From contig JANPJD010000101.1 of the NCBI GenBank assembly GCA_031425325.1, forward strand, positions 1 to 35,405: 35,405 nt of DNA. The letters are read 5' to 3'. Under the pieces are notes generated by a model. The model did no database searches. It saw nothing but the letters and a program-made list of their open reading frames with translations, and was not told where the DNA came from. Of the stretch, positions 8,405 through 16,320 are shown in pieces. This DNA is from Aliitabrizicola sp031425325 (lineage in GTDB: Bacteria > Pseudomonadota > Alphaproteobacteria > Rhodobacterales > Rhodobacteraceae). Positions within the stretch are counted from its first letter, which is position 1. Each line of letters begins with the position of its first letter. The translations under genes and the position numbers were made by a program.

Positions 8405-9066
8405 TTCACGGTGATCCCGACTGGCGTGATCATCCAGTTCTTCGGGTTCACCAGACGGAAGGCCCCGGTCACTTCGATCGTCTTGCCGGGCAGGCTGCTC
8501 ACGTCGATGGCGTCGAGCACGGCCGTCTTCATGGCGCGGTTGATCCCCGATGCGGCGTCCTGGTATTCGATCTGGTTCTTGAACGCTCCGAAGGCGATGT
8601 CGCCCGGCGCGTCGCGCAGGTCCGTGCCGTTGATCGCAGGCCCGGTCTGGACACGCACCCGGATGTCGGGCGGCATTCCGTCGACCGCGAGGGTATAGAT
8701 CCCCGACTTGCCCTCACCTACCACGCCGGTCACACGGACCAGCATTATCGCACCTGTCGAGGACGGGATGCCGTATTTCTCGGCCGCTGCGGCCTTGTCG
8801 GCCAGAACCTCGGGCGCGATGGTCACGCCGTCGACAGCGCGCTCTTCGACGACCGCCTTGATGCGGGGAAACTCGGCCGCTCCGAAGACGTCGGGCGCAA
8901 AAGCCTGCTGCCGGACGTCGTCCTGTGATCCGATCCGAACGACCGTCGTGTCGAAAGCCATTGCGACCAAGACGAAGATACCCAACCCCGCCGCGATCAA
9001 GCGTCCCCGCCGAGGCGCGGAAGGGGCCTTTGGGGCAACAGGGCTCGCATCAAAGGAGTTCGACAC
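8401..9066 (-). CDS. DUF2291 family protein, first gene of the transporter operon
   Basis: The 221-residue protein has a short basic N-terminus, one hydrophobic segment at about residues 24-42 (LIAAGLGIFVLVAMAFDTTV), and a large domain expected in the periplasm. The overall pattern, ending in a segment with VTGAFRLVNPKNW, matches DUF2291 proteins as I know them. These are repeatedly found with RbsABC-type importers in proteobacteria but have no assigned function. I choose the GTG at 9066 because GGGAGG lies 8 bases upstream; the GTG at 9084 lies before that site. It is the first gene after the promoter and is coupled to the ATPase gene. The context points to an accessory part of polyol uptake, possibly periplasmic and membrane-anchored. 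Confidence 0.75.
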   Translation of the reverse strand: MSNSFDASPVAPKAPSAPRRGRLIAAGLGIFVLVAMAFDTTVVRIGSQDDVRQQAFAPDVFGAAEFPRIKAVVEERAVDGVTIAPEVLADKAAAAEKYGIPSSTGAIMLVRVTGVVGEGKSGIYTLAVDGMPPDIRVRVQTGPAINGTDLRDAPGDIAFGAFKNQIEYQDAASGINRAMKTAVLDAIDVSSLPGKTIEVTGAFRLVNPKNWMITPVGITVK

Positions 9067-9093
9067 CGGCTGACCCTCCCGCACCCGCTGCTT

Positions 9094-9133
9094 CGGTAAT
9101 TTCGTGTTATATACGTGTTAGTTTTACCGTCAA
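9094..9133 (-). promoter_or_regulatory. promoter and nested operator repeats of the transporter operon
   Basis: On the minus strand a -35 TTGACG (9128-9133) and a -10 TATAAC (9106-9111) are separated by 16 bases, a near-consensus sigma-70 promoter with a start near 9099. Two direct repeats, CGTGTTA on the plus strand (9103-9109 and 9114-9120), sit 11 bases apart, about one helical turn, over the -10 and spacer. An outer inverted repeat, CGGTAA (9094-9099) and TTACCG (9124-9129), brackets them. A repressor bound here would block polymerase. Which regulator (DeoR type or EryD) binds is not shown. Confidence 0.65.
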
Positions 9134-9453
9134 GCATGATGCACATCTGAAAGCACCGGGCCTTCCAGCACGCCTCCGAACCGAGGGGCGGAGCAGCGCT
9201 TACGACGGAGGCGGTCAACGGGACCCGACGATTTCAGGGGGCGCGTCTCGTTTTCAGGCGCAGCAGAGTTACTGCACGACCGCAGAAATCCGCGGATGAA
9301 TCGCATGAAATCTAAGGCTCAACGAACCCTTCGCCTCCGGTTTCGCGGTGACGTTGCGCGACTCGCCCGGCACCTTGGACCGCTGGTGGAGCGCACCCGC
9401 CTAAGCGCCGACTTCTTTTATACTAGCTGAAAGAATTTGCTCTGTCTGTAAAA

Positions 9454-9470
9454 AACTTCATCTTGAAGTT
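9454..9470 (+). promoter_or_regulatory. perfect palindrome upstream of eryA (operator candidate 1)
   Basis: AACTTCA and TGAAGTT flank a TCT centre, a perfect 7+3+7 inverted repeat. It covers the -35 region of a probable extended -10 promoter, TGaTATGTT (TATGTT at 9481-9486). EryD, encoded as the last gene of the operon, is the obvious candidate to bind here. Confidence 0.55.
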
Positions 9471-9477
9471 AGAACTG

Positions 9478-9508
9478 TGATATGTTTTGGCTGTCGTGTA
9501 TCCACGAC
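9478..9508 (+). promoter_or_regulatory. eryA -10 element and palindrome at the predicted start (operator candidate 2)
   Basis: An extended -10 (TG at 9478-9479, TATGTT at 9481-9486) predicts transcription starting near 9493. A second inverted repeat, GTCGTG (9493-9498) and CACGAC (9503-9508) with a TATC centre, begins exactly there. It is an operator or a 5' mRNA stem. The -35 is poor, so activation or antirepression is likely. Confidence 0.45.
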
Positions 9509-9558
9509 TAGCGGACGCTGATTAGGCGACAGGCGCGATCCGGTGGATGCGGAGGCTC

Positions 9559-11151
9559 ATGGGCGCAGACATCATCATTGGCATCGACTCGGGCACCTCG
9601 GTCATCAAGGCGGTCGCCTTTGACCTCTTGGGCAACCAACTCGCCTCGGCCTCGGTTCCCAACCGCTACAACTCGGGTGCTGACGGCTCGGCCACGCAGC
9701 CGCTCGCGGACACCTGGAACGACTGCGCCGCCGCCCTGCGCGCGCTGGGCGGCAAGGTCGCGGGGCTTGCCGCCCGGACGGCGGCACTGGCCGTGACCGG
9801 ACAGGGCGACGGAACCTGGCTTGTCGGCGCGGGCAACCGGCCCGTGGGTGATGCCTGGCTCTGGCTTGATGCGCGCGCGGCACCGACAGTCGCCAGCCTT
9901 GCGGCAGGCCCGCTGAACCGCGCCCGGTTCGAGGCGACGGGAACCGGCCTCAACACCTGCCAGCAGGGCAGCCAGTTGGCCCATATGGATCGTCACGACC
10001 CGACCACGCTCGACACCGCTGAAGTGGCGCTGCACTGCAAGGACTGGCTCTACCTGAACCTGACAGGCATCCGCGCCACCGACCCCTCCGAGGCAAGCTT
10101 CACCTTCGGCGACTTCCGCACCCGCCGCTACGACGACAGGGTGATCGAGTCGCTTGGCCTCACGCATCGCCGCATGCTGCTGCCCGAAATTGTGGACGGC
10201 ACACAGGTTACCCACCCGCTGACCTCCGACGCTGCAGTGCAGACCGGCTTGCGGGCGGGCACGCCGGTCTGCCTTGGCTATGTGGACATGGTGATGACCG
10301 CCCTCGGTGCCGGTGTGCGCGGTGGCGCGGGCGACGCCGCCTGCTCGACGGTCGGCTCCACGGGCGTTCACATGCGCGCCAAGCGCTCTGCCGACGTACA
10401 TCTCAATGCCGAGGGGACGGGCTATGTGATCTGCCTGCCCGTGCCCGATGTGGTGACGCAGGTGCAAACCAACATGGCGGCCACGCTGAATATCGACTGG
10501 GCGCTCGGGCTGGCTGCAGACGTACTTCGCGACTTCGGGCAGGACGTGGGCCCCCGCGATCTAGTCGGGCGGATCGAGGGCTGGCTCGCGCAAAGCACAG
10601 CCGGACAGGTCGTCTATCATCCCTACATCTCGGACGCGGGAGAGCGGGGACCCTTCGTCAACGCCGATGCCCGCGCCGGTTTCGTGGGCCTCTCGATGGC
10701 CCACCGCTATCCCGACCTCTTGCGCGCGGTGGCCGAGGGGCTGGGGATGGCGATGCGCGACTGCTACGCCGCAATGGGCGACATGCCGTCCGAACTGCGT
10801 CTGACGGGTGGTGCCGCCCGCTCGCCGGCGCTGCGCGGCATCCTGTCAGCGGCGATCCATGCGCCCGTGCGCGTGTCGGCGCGTGACGAGGCTGGGGCGG
10901 CAGGAGCCGCGATGATGGCGGCCGTCGCCATCGGGGCCTATCCCGACATGGACGCCTGCATCGCGGACTGGGTTACCCCCCTATTGGGCAATGCCGAGGC
11001 CCCCGATCCTGCACTGGTCGCCGTCTACGACCGCCTCTTTCCCGCCTTCACTGCCGCGCGCCACGGCCTTGTCCCCGCGTGGGACGCCTTGGCGGCAGCG
11101 CGCCAGACCCGCACCGCCAAAGCGGCGGTCCCGCAAAGGAGTGAGACATGA
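9559..11151 (+). CDS. eryA: erythritol kinase (FGGY family)
   Basis: The 530-residue FGGY kinase is expected to phosphorylate erythritol to L-erythritol 4-phosphate with ATP in the cytoplasm. The phosphate loop is at residues 5-12 (IIGIDSGTS), and the substrate domain has TGQGDGTWL, AWLWLDARAAP and NTCQQGSQLAHM, which I associate with EryA proteins. The C-terminal ATP domain carries STVGSTG and LTGGAARSPALRG. The start is either ATG 9559 (GGAG 5 bases upstream) or ATG 9547; the two differ by four residues. It is the first gene of a four-gene operon and its stop overlaps the eryB ATG (ATGA at 11148-11151). The order eryA-eryB-eryC-eryD is the classical one in Brucella and Rhizobium, which is the main support for the symbol. 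A related tetritol cannot be excluded from sequence alone. Confidence 0.87.
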   Translation: MGADIIIGIDSGTSVIKAVAFDLLGNQLASASVPNRYNSGADGSATQPLADTWNDCAAALRALGGKVAGLAARTAALAVTGQGDGTWLVGAGNRPVGDAWLWLDARAAPTVASLAAGPLNRARFEATGTGLNTCQQGSQLAHMDRHDPTTLDTAEVALHCKDWLYLNLTGIRATDPSEASFTFGDFRTRRYDDRVIESLGLTHRRMLLPEIVDGTQVTHPLTSDAAVQTGLRAGTPVCLGYVDMVMTALGAGVRGGAGDAACSTVGSTGVHMRAKRSADVHLNAEGTGYVICLPVPDVVTQVQTNMAATLNIDWALGLAADVLRDFGQDVGPRDLVGRIEGWLAQSTAGQVVYHPYISDAGERGPFVNADARAGFVGLSMAHRYPDLLRAVAEGLGMAMRDCYAAMGDMPSELRLTGGAARSPALRGILSAAIHAPVRVSARDEAGAAGAAMMAAVAIGAYPDMDACIADWVTPLLGNAEAPDPALVAVYDRLFPAFTAARHGLVPAWDALAAARQTRTAKAAVPQRSET

Positions 11152-12665
11152 CCACGGAAACCGGCCTTGTCGATCTGTTCATCATCGGCGGCGGCATCAA
11201 CGGCGCGGGCTTTTCGCGCGATGCGGCAGGGCGCGGTCTGAAGGTCGTTCTCTGCGAGAAGGACGATCTGGCCGAAGGCACCTCCTCGCGGTCCGGAAAG
11301 CTGGTGCATGGCGGGCTGCGCTATCTCGAGTATCGCGAGTTCCGTCTGGTGCGCGAGGCGCTGATCGAGCGCGAGGTCCTGCTGAACGCGGCCCCGCACA
11401 TCATCTGGCCGATGCGCTTCGTGCTGCCGCATTCGCCCGACGACCGGCCCGCCTGGCTCGTCCGTCTGGGCCTGTTCCTGTACGACCATCTCGGTGGGCG
11501 CAAGAAACTGCCCGGCACCCGCACGCTCGATCTTCGGCGCGACCCCGAAGGCGCGGCCTTGCTGCCGCAATACACACTGGGGTTCGAATACTCGGACTGC
11601 TGGGTGGATGACGCGCGGCTGGTCGTGCTGAATGCGCTCGATGCCGCCGAGCGCGGGGCCGAGGTGCTGACCCGGTCCGCCGCAACCTCGGCACGGCGCG
11701 AGAATGGCGCCTGGACCGTGACGACGCGGAACAGCATGACGGGCGAGACGCGCAGTTTCCGGGCGAAGTGCCTCGTGAACTGCGCGGGGCCCTGGGTCAG
11801 CGACGTGATCGGTCGGGTGGCAGGGTCGAACTCGTCGCGCAACGTGCGGCTCGTCAAGGGCAGCCACATCGTCGTGCCGAAGTTCTGGGCGGGCCAGAAC
11901 GCCTATCTCGTGCAGAACCACGACAAGCGGGTGATCTTCATCAACCCCTACGAGGGCGAGATGGCGCTGATCGGCACCACCGACATCGCCTATGACGGAC
12001 GGGCCGAGGACGTCACGGCAGACGAGGCCGAGATCGACTATCTGCTCGCCGCAGTGAACCGCTACTTCAAGGAGAAGCTGCGCCGCGCCGACGTGCTGCA
12101 CAGCTTCTCGGGCGTGCGGCCTCTGTTCGATGATGGCAAGGGCAACCCCTCTGCCGTGACGCGCGACTATGTCTTCGACTTGGACGAGGCTGGCGGAGCG
12201 CCGATCCTGAACGTCTTCGGCGGCAAGATCACCACCTTCCGCGAGCTGGCCGAGCGTGGGATGCACCGCCTGCGGCACGTCTTCCCCAGCATGGGCCCCG
12301 ACTGGACGGCGGGACCGCCGCTGCCCGGAGGCGAGATGCCGGGCGCGGATTACGAGGCCTTCGTCAACACGCTGAAGGACGCCTACCCCTGGATGCCACG
12401 CCCGCTGATCCAGCATTTCGGGCGGCTCTACGGGGCGCGCACCCGCGATGTCGTGGGCAAGGCGCAATCGCTTGCGGGATTGGGCCGGCATTTCGGCGGG
12501 CAGTTCTACGAATGCGAAGCCCGTTATCTGGTGGCAAAGGAATGGGCGCTGACGCCCGACGACATCCTGAGACGCCGCACCAAGCACGCGCTGCACCTGA
12601 GCCGGGCCGAACAGCAGGCGTTCGCCGACTGGTTCGATGCGGCGCGGTTGTCGGATGCCGCCTGA
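11148..12665 (+). CDS. eryB: erythritol-4-phosphate dehydrogenase (FAD, GlpD-like)
   Basis: The 505-residue FAD enzyme should oxidise L-erythritol 4-phosphate to L-3-tetrulose 4-phosphate, feeding electrons into the respiratory chain from the inner face of the membrane. It shows the FAD fold at residues 10-24 (FIIGGGINGAGFSRD), then SRSGKLVHGGLRYLEYREF near 50, NCAGPWV near 210 and GVRPLFDDG near 325. A C-terminal GlpD-type domain follows. Length agrees with GlpD/EryB (about 500 residues). The ATG overlaps the eryA stop and is preceded by AAGGAG at 6 bases, a strong site. It is clearly a paralogue of the protein at 502-2160 but shorter, and its neighbours fit erythritol better. Confidence 0.88.
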   Translation: MTTETGLVDLFIIGGGINGAGFSRDAAGRGLKVVLCEKDDLAEGTSSRSGKLVHGGLRYLEYREFRLVREALIEREVLLNAAPHIIWPMRFVLPHSPDDRPAWLVRLGLFLYDHLGGRKKLPGTRTLDLRRDPEGAALLPQYTLGFEYSDCWVDDARLVVLNALDAAERGAEVLTRSAATSARRENGAWTVTTRNSMTGETRSFRAKCLVNCAGPWVSDVIGRVAGSNSSRNVRLVKGSHIVVPKFWAGQNAYLVQNHDKRVIFINPYEGEMALIGTTDIAYDGRAEDVTADEAEIDYLLAAVNRYFKEKLRRADVLHSFSGVRPLFDDGKGNPSAVTRDYVFDLDEAGGAPILNVFGGKITTFRELAERGMHRLRHVFPSMGPDWTAGPPLPGGEMPGADYEAFVNTLKDAYPWMPRPLIQHFGRLYGARTRDVVGKAQSLAGLGRHFGGQFYECEARYLVAKEWALTPDDILRRRTKHALHLSRAEQQAFADWFDAARLSDAA

Positions 12666-12666
12666 G

Positions 12667-13608
12667 ATGTCCGCGATGAACCTGACGCTGTCGCTCAACA
12701 CCAATCCGCTGGTGAACCGCTTTGCCGATCCCGACGACCTGATCGACACGGTGGCGCGCGACCTGAAGATCCGTGACCTGCAACTGACGCACGAGTTCAT
12801 CAACCCGTCCTGGCCCGCGCCCGTGATCCGGCGGATGACCCGCCAGATGAACGCGGCGCTGCGGCGGACCGGGGTGCGCGTGACGTCGGGCATGACCGGG
12901 CCATACGGGCGGCTCAACCATTTTGGCCATCCCGACCGCGACGTGCGGCGTTACTATGTCGACTGGTTCAAGACCTTCGCCGACATCACTGCCGACCTGG
13001 GCGGCGTCTCGGTCGGGACGCAGTTCGCAATCTTCGCCTATCGCGACTACGACGATACCGCCCGGCGCGAGGAGCTGATCCGCATCGCCATCGACTGCTG
13101 GGCCGATGTGGCAGACCACGCGAAGGCCGCGGGCCTGCGCTACGTCTTCTGGGAACCGATGAGCATCGGCCGCGAGTTCGGCGAGACGATTCCCGAGGCC
13201 CTGGCCTTGCAAGCGCGCCTGAGGGCCGCGAACATGGCCGTGCCGATGTGGATGATGGCCGACATCGACCACGGCGATGTCACCAGTGCCGACCCTGACG
13301 ATTACGACCCTTACGCCTGGGCAAGGGCGGTGCCGCCCGTATCGCCCATCATCCACATCAAGCAAAGCCTGATGGACAAGGGCGGTCACCGCCCCTTCAC
13401 CGCCGAGTTCAATGCCAAGGGGCGCGTCCAGCCCGGCCCGCTTCTGGCCGCGCTTGCCGAGGGTGGGGCGACAGACAACGAAATCTGTCTCGAGCTTTCC
13501 TTCAAGGAACGCGAACCGAACGACCGTCAGGTGATCCCACAGATCGCGGAGAGCGTGGCCTTCTGGGCGCCGCATATCGACACCGGCGCGCAGGATCTGA
13601 ACATCTGA
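12667..13608 (+). CDS. eryC: tetrulose-4-phosphate racemase, xylose-isomerase-like TIM barrel
   Basis: The 313-residue protein is a sugar-phosphate isomerase/epimerase of the xylose-isomerase-like TIM-barrel superfamily. EryC was long called a dehydrogenase but was shown in Brucella to be a tetrulose-4-phosphate racemase, acting on the EryB product. No Rossmann motif is present. Probable metal ligands are the Glu in FWEPMS near residue 162, the acidic/His cluster MADIDHGD near 197-204, the His in IIHIKQS near 229 and the Glu in CLELSFKE near 275. I prefer ATG 12667, one base after the eryB stop; ATG 12655 or ATG 12676 are alternatives. Coupled translation with eryB is likely. Confidence 0.87.
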   Translation: MSAMNLTLSLNTNPLVNRFADPDDLIDTVARDLKIRDLQLTHEFINPSWPAPVIRRMTRQMNAALRRTGVRVTSGMTGPYGRLNHFGHPDRDVRRYYVDWFKTFADITADLGGVSVGTQFAIFAYRDYDDTARREELIRIAIDCWADVADHAKAAGLRYVFWEPMSIGREFGETIPEALALQARLRAANMAVPMWMMADIDHGDVTSADPDDYDPYAWARAVPPVSPIIHIKQSLMDKGGHRPFTAEFNAKGRVQPGPLLAALAEGGATDNEICLELSFKEREPNDRQVIPQIAESVAFWAPHIDTGAQDLNI

Positions 13609-13638
13609 CGCCGCTGGCGCCGCTAAAGAGGAGACCGC

Positions 13639-14592
13639 GTGGCCCGAGGCTTCAATCAGATCGACCCCGAGGAATCGCTCGCGATCCGGGCGGCGTGGTT
13701 GCACTACGCGGGGGGCATGACGCAGGCCGCAGTGGCGAAACGACTGGGCCTGCCCTCGGTCAAGACGCACCGGCTTATCGCGCGGGCCGTGGCGGATGGG
13801 GTAGTCAAGGTCTCGATCGACGGGGCAATCGTCGAATGCGTGATGCTCGAGAACGGTCTCTGCGACCGCTACGGCCTGACCTTCTGCGAGGTCGCGCCCG
13901 ATCTTGGCGAGGAAGGTCTGCCGCTGCGCGCCCTCGGGATCGCGGGGGCGAGCTTTCTTCGGCGCGAGATCGAGCTTGGAGAGCATGCGGTCATCGGTCT
14001 TGGGCACGGACGGACGCTTGCGGCGGCCGTGCAGCACCTTGCAAGGTTCGATGCGGGCAACGTGCGCTTCGTCTCGCTGCTCGGAGGTTTGACGCGGAAC
14101 TATGCGGCCAATCCGCATGACGTGATCCACCGGATTGCGGAAAAGACCGGGGCGCAGGCCTATGTGATGCCCGTCCCGTTCTTCGCCAACTCGGCGGAAG
14201 ACCGCGAGGTGCTGCTGTCGCAGCGAGGCGTGGCCGAGGTGTTCGCCATGTCGAACGGCACGACGCTCAAGTTCGCGGGCATCGGCACGGCGGATGCGGA
14301 CGCGCAGCTTGTGTCGTCGGGCATGATCGAACCGCGAGAGATCGCGGCCATCACCGCCGTTGGCGGCGTGGGCGAGATGCTGGGACATTTCTTCGACGAC
14401 CGCGGGCGGGTCCTGGAAACCACCCTCACCGCGCGGACGCTGGCGGTCGATCTGGACGAACCCGCCGCGTCCAGCCTTGTCGGCATCGCGGGCGGGGCGG
14501 CGAAGGTTCCCGCGCTGCGCGCCGTGCTTAGAAGCGGGCGGTTGCGCGGGCTCATCACCGACGAGGCGACCGCCCGCGCGCTTCTGGACTGA
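13639..14592 (+). CDS. eryD: SorC-family transcriptional regulator of erythritol genes
   Basis: The 317-residue protein has an N-terminal helix-turn-helix at about residues 25-55 (GGMTQAAVAKRLGLPSVKTHR) and a SorC/DeoR-type sugar-binding domain containing VIGLGHGRTL, VRFVSLLGGLTR and TAVGGVGEMLGHFFD. Its start is GTG 13639 with GAGGAG 6 bases upstream. As the last gene of eryABCD it should respond to erythritol or a phosphorylated intermediate and repress its own operon, as EryD does in Brucella. The palindromes at 9454-9470 and 9493-9508 are plausible targets. It ends 18 bases from the convergent DhaL gene, with no terminator visible between them, so antisense read-through between the two operons is possible. 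Confidence 0.88.
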   Translation: MARGFNQIDPEESLAIRAAWLHYAGGMTQAAVAKRLGLPSVKTHRLIARAVADGVVKVSIDGAIVECVMLENGLCDRYGLTFCEVAPDLGEEGLPLRALGIAGASFLRREIELGEHAVIGLGHGRTLAAAVQHLARFDAGNVRFVSLLGGLTRNYAANPHDVIHRIAEKTGAQAYVMPVPFFANSAEDREVLLSQRGVAEVFAMSNGTTLKFAGIGTADADAQLVSSGMIEPREIAAITAVGGVGEMLGHFFDDRGRVLETTLTARTLAVDLDEPAASSLVGIAGGAAKVPALRAVLRSGRLRGLITDEATARALLD

Positions 14593-14610
14593 AGCCCGTG
14601 CGGCGGCCCG

Positions 14611-15222
14611 TCAGGCTTCCGCTCGCATCGTGCCGCAGATTTCCTCGACGATCATCACCGCCGAGACAGCACCGGGGTCGGCATGGCCAAGGCTGCGCTC
14701 GCCCAGCCGCTCGGACCGGCCCATCGCCGCGACCATGTCGCGCGTCGCATCCGCGCCCTCCTGCGCGGCCGTAACGATGGCGTCCGGGCTCGCCCCGGCC
14801 AGGGCGGCTTCGGCGGCGGGATGCCAGGCGTCCAGCATCGTCTTCATGCCGGGCTCGGCCTTGCCGCGATGCACGATCCCGTCGCGCATCGCGGCGATCA
14901 CCTGCCGAAGGTCGTCGCGCGGCATCGTCTGGCGCGGACCCGCCGCCTTTCCGGCCCGCAGCAGCGCGGTCGCATAAAGCGGGCCGGACGACGCGCCGAC
15001 TGCGTTCAGGAACCCCTTGGCCGCCGCGTTGAACAGATCCTGCAGGCTGCCCTCGGTACCCGTCACGGCAAGGTGCGCCGCCTGCATGCCTTGCTCCATC
15101 GCGATCCCGTGGTCGCCATCGCCCGCAAAGCCGTCCAGCCTGCACAGGTGGTCGCGCTCGGTCGCCATCCGCACCGACAGTTTGCGAAACATCTCCACCA
15201 GATCGTCGGTCGTCAGATCCAT
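14611..15222 (-). CDS. dhaL: dihydroxyacetone/ketotetrose kinase, DhaL (ADP/ATP-binding) subunit
   Basis: The 203-residue protein matches the DhaL/Dak2 nucleotide-binding subunit. The Mg-nucleotide motif is at about residues 30-42 (LDGFAGDGDHG, the GDxDHG acidic cluster), followed by GASSGPLYAT, RGKAEPGMKT and the C-terminal GERSLGHADPGA. ATG 15222 is 4 bases after the DhaK stop, giving a tight pair; upstream extension would run through DhaK coding sequence. No DhaM (phosphotransferase) gene is nearby, so the DhaK-DhaL enzyme probably uses ATP as in other two-subunit kinases. In a tetritol cluster the likely substrate is erythrulose, by comparison with the LerK/DerK kinases of Mycobacterium smegmatis; dihydroxyacetone is the alternative. 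Confidence 0.88.
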   Translation of the reverse strand: MDLTTDDLVEMFRKLSVRMATERDHLCRLDGFAGDGDHGIAMEQGMQAAHLAVTGTEGSLQDLFNAAAKGFLNAVGASSGPLYATALLRAGKAAGPRQTMPRDDLRQVIAAMRDGIVHRGKAEPGMKTMLDAWHPAAEAALAGASPDAIVTAAQEGADATRDMVAAMGRSERLGERSLGHADPGAVSAVMIVEEICGTMRAEA

Positions 15223-15226
15223 CGCC

Positions 15227-16234
15227 CTACCCCTGCCGGAACATCGCGCAGTCGCAGGGATGATCCAGCAACCCCGCCAGCTCGTCATCGAGATGCATCA
15301 ACGTGATAGAGGCCCCCGCCATGTCGAGCGAGGTGCAATAGGGCCCAACCAGCGTGCGGTGGACCGACAGCCGCGCCTGCTGCAGCCGCTGCACGATGCG
15401 CGCGTTCATGATGTAAAGCTCCATCAGCGGCGTCGCCCCGAGCGAATTGACCAGCAAAGCCACCCGCGCACCGGGCGGGGCCGCCATCTCGGCCAGCAAC
15501 AGGTCCATGATCTCGTCCACCACCTCGTCCGCCGGGCGCAGGGGCCCACGACGGACGCCCGCCTCGCCGTGGATGCCCATGCCGATCTCCATCTCGCCGG
15601 CGGGCAGGTCGAATGAAGGGCGACGCGTCTGGGGCAGCGAGCAGGAAGACAGCGCCACCCCCATCGTGAAGGTCCGGGCATTGGCGTGCCGCGCGATGCG
15701 TTCCACCTCGTCAAGCGGCAGCATGCGGTCGGCGGCGGCCCCTGCCGCCTTGAAGATGAAGACATTGCCGGCCACCCCGCGGCGCTTGGCGCGGTCGGGA
15801 TGCGAGGCGACATCGTCGGTTGTCAGCACGGTCCGCGCCTCGACCCCCTCCATCTCGAGCATCTCGGAGGCCATGTCGAAGTTCATGACGTCGCCCGCGT
15901 AGTTGCCGTACATGAACAGCACCCCCGCCCCGCCGTTCGCTGCAAGGGCCGCGTCCACGGCGGGCTGCGGAGGGGGCGAGGCAAAGACGTTGCCGATAGC
16001 CGCCGCATCGGCCAGCCCCTTGCCCACGAAGCCGAGGAACGTGGGCTCGTGCCCCGACCCGCCGCCGATCACCAGGGCGACCTTGCCCTTGCGCGGGCCC
16101 TGCCGGGCAACGACGGCGCGCGGCGCGTGTTCGGGCCGCCAGAGATGCTCGGGATGGGCGGCGAGGATGCCCGCGAGCATCTCGTCCACGGCGGCGTTGC
16201 CGTCGTTGATCAGTTTCTGTGTGGGGGCGGTCAT
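15227..16234 (-). CDS. dhaK: dihydroxyacetone/ketotetrose kinase, DhaK (substrate-binding) subunit
   Basis: The 335-residue protein is a DhaK/Dak1 substrate subunit, which holds the ketose covalently as a hemiaminal on a histidine. Visible landmarks are LINDGNAAVDEMLAG at residues 7-21, GGGSGHEP near 55 (substrate-contact His), NYAGDVMNFDMA near 110 (catalytic Asp), and GIHGEAG near 220, where the covalent His lies. The C-terminal PYCTSLDMAG is also conserved. I start at ATG 16234 (GAGG 5 bases upstream). The 86-base gap to the aldolase gene is the largest in this operon. The product would be the 1-phosphate of a ketotetrose or dihydroxyacetone phosphate. Its linkage to isomerases of tetrulose phosphates favours the former. 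Confidence 0.9.
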   Translation of the reverse strand: MTAPTQKLINDGNAAVDEMLAGILAAHPEHLWRPEHAPRAVVARQGPRKGKVALVIGGGSGHEPTFLGFVGKGLADAAAIGNVFASPPPQPAVDAALAANGGAGVLFMYGNYAGDVMNFDMASEMLEMEGVEARTVLTTDDVASHPDRAKRRGVAGNVFIFKAAGAAADRMLPLDEVERIARHANARTFTMGVALSSCSLPQTRRPSFDLPAGEMEIGMGIHGEAGVRRGPLRPADEVVDEIMDLLLAEMAAPPGARVALLVNSLGATPLMELYIMNARIVQRLQQARLSVHRTLVGPYCTSLDMAGASITLMHLDDELAGLLDHPCDCAMFRQG

Positions 16235-16320
16235 GGCGTCCTCGATGGCGGCTGCGGGAATAGAACGCGTCTGACGCTGGCGGTGCAAGGGGCCGTGGGG
16301 GGCTGGATCGGCCCAGCGGC

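Larger units (their letters stand above)
9067..9558. promoter_or_regulatory. divergent control region between transporter and eryABCD operons
   Basis: This 492-base gene-free stretch feeds the minus-strand transporter operon and the plus-strand eryABCD operon. It holds a good minus-strand promoter with repeats at 9094-9133, and two palindromes around a probable eryA promoter at 9454-9508, each listed separately. The middle (about 9140-9410) is GC-rich and shows no clear signals. A 44-codon frame at 9296-9430 lacks a ribosome-binding site. Confidence 0.75.

Noticed and set aside
9296..9430. 44-codon basic frame in the divergent control region
   Set aside because: No ribosome-binding site and no recognisable similarity; kept only as a note because the region is otherwise gene-free.
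11025..14388. Two long minus-strand frames (630 and 674 codons) opposite eryABCD
   Set aside because: They are mirror frames of conserved genes, overlap each other and lack any domain.
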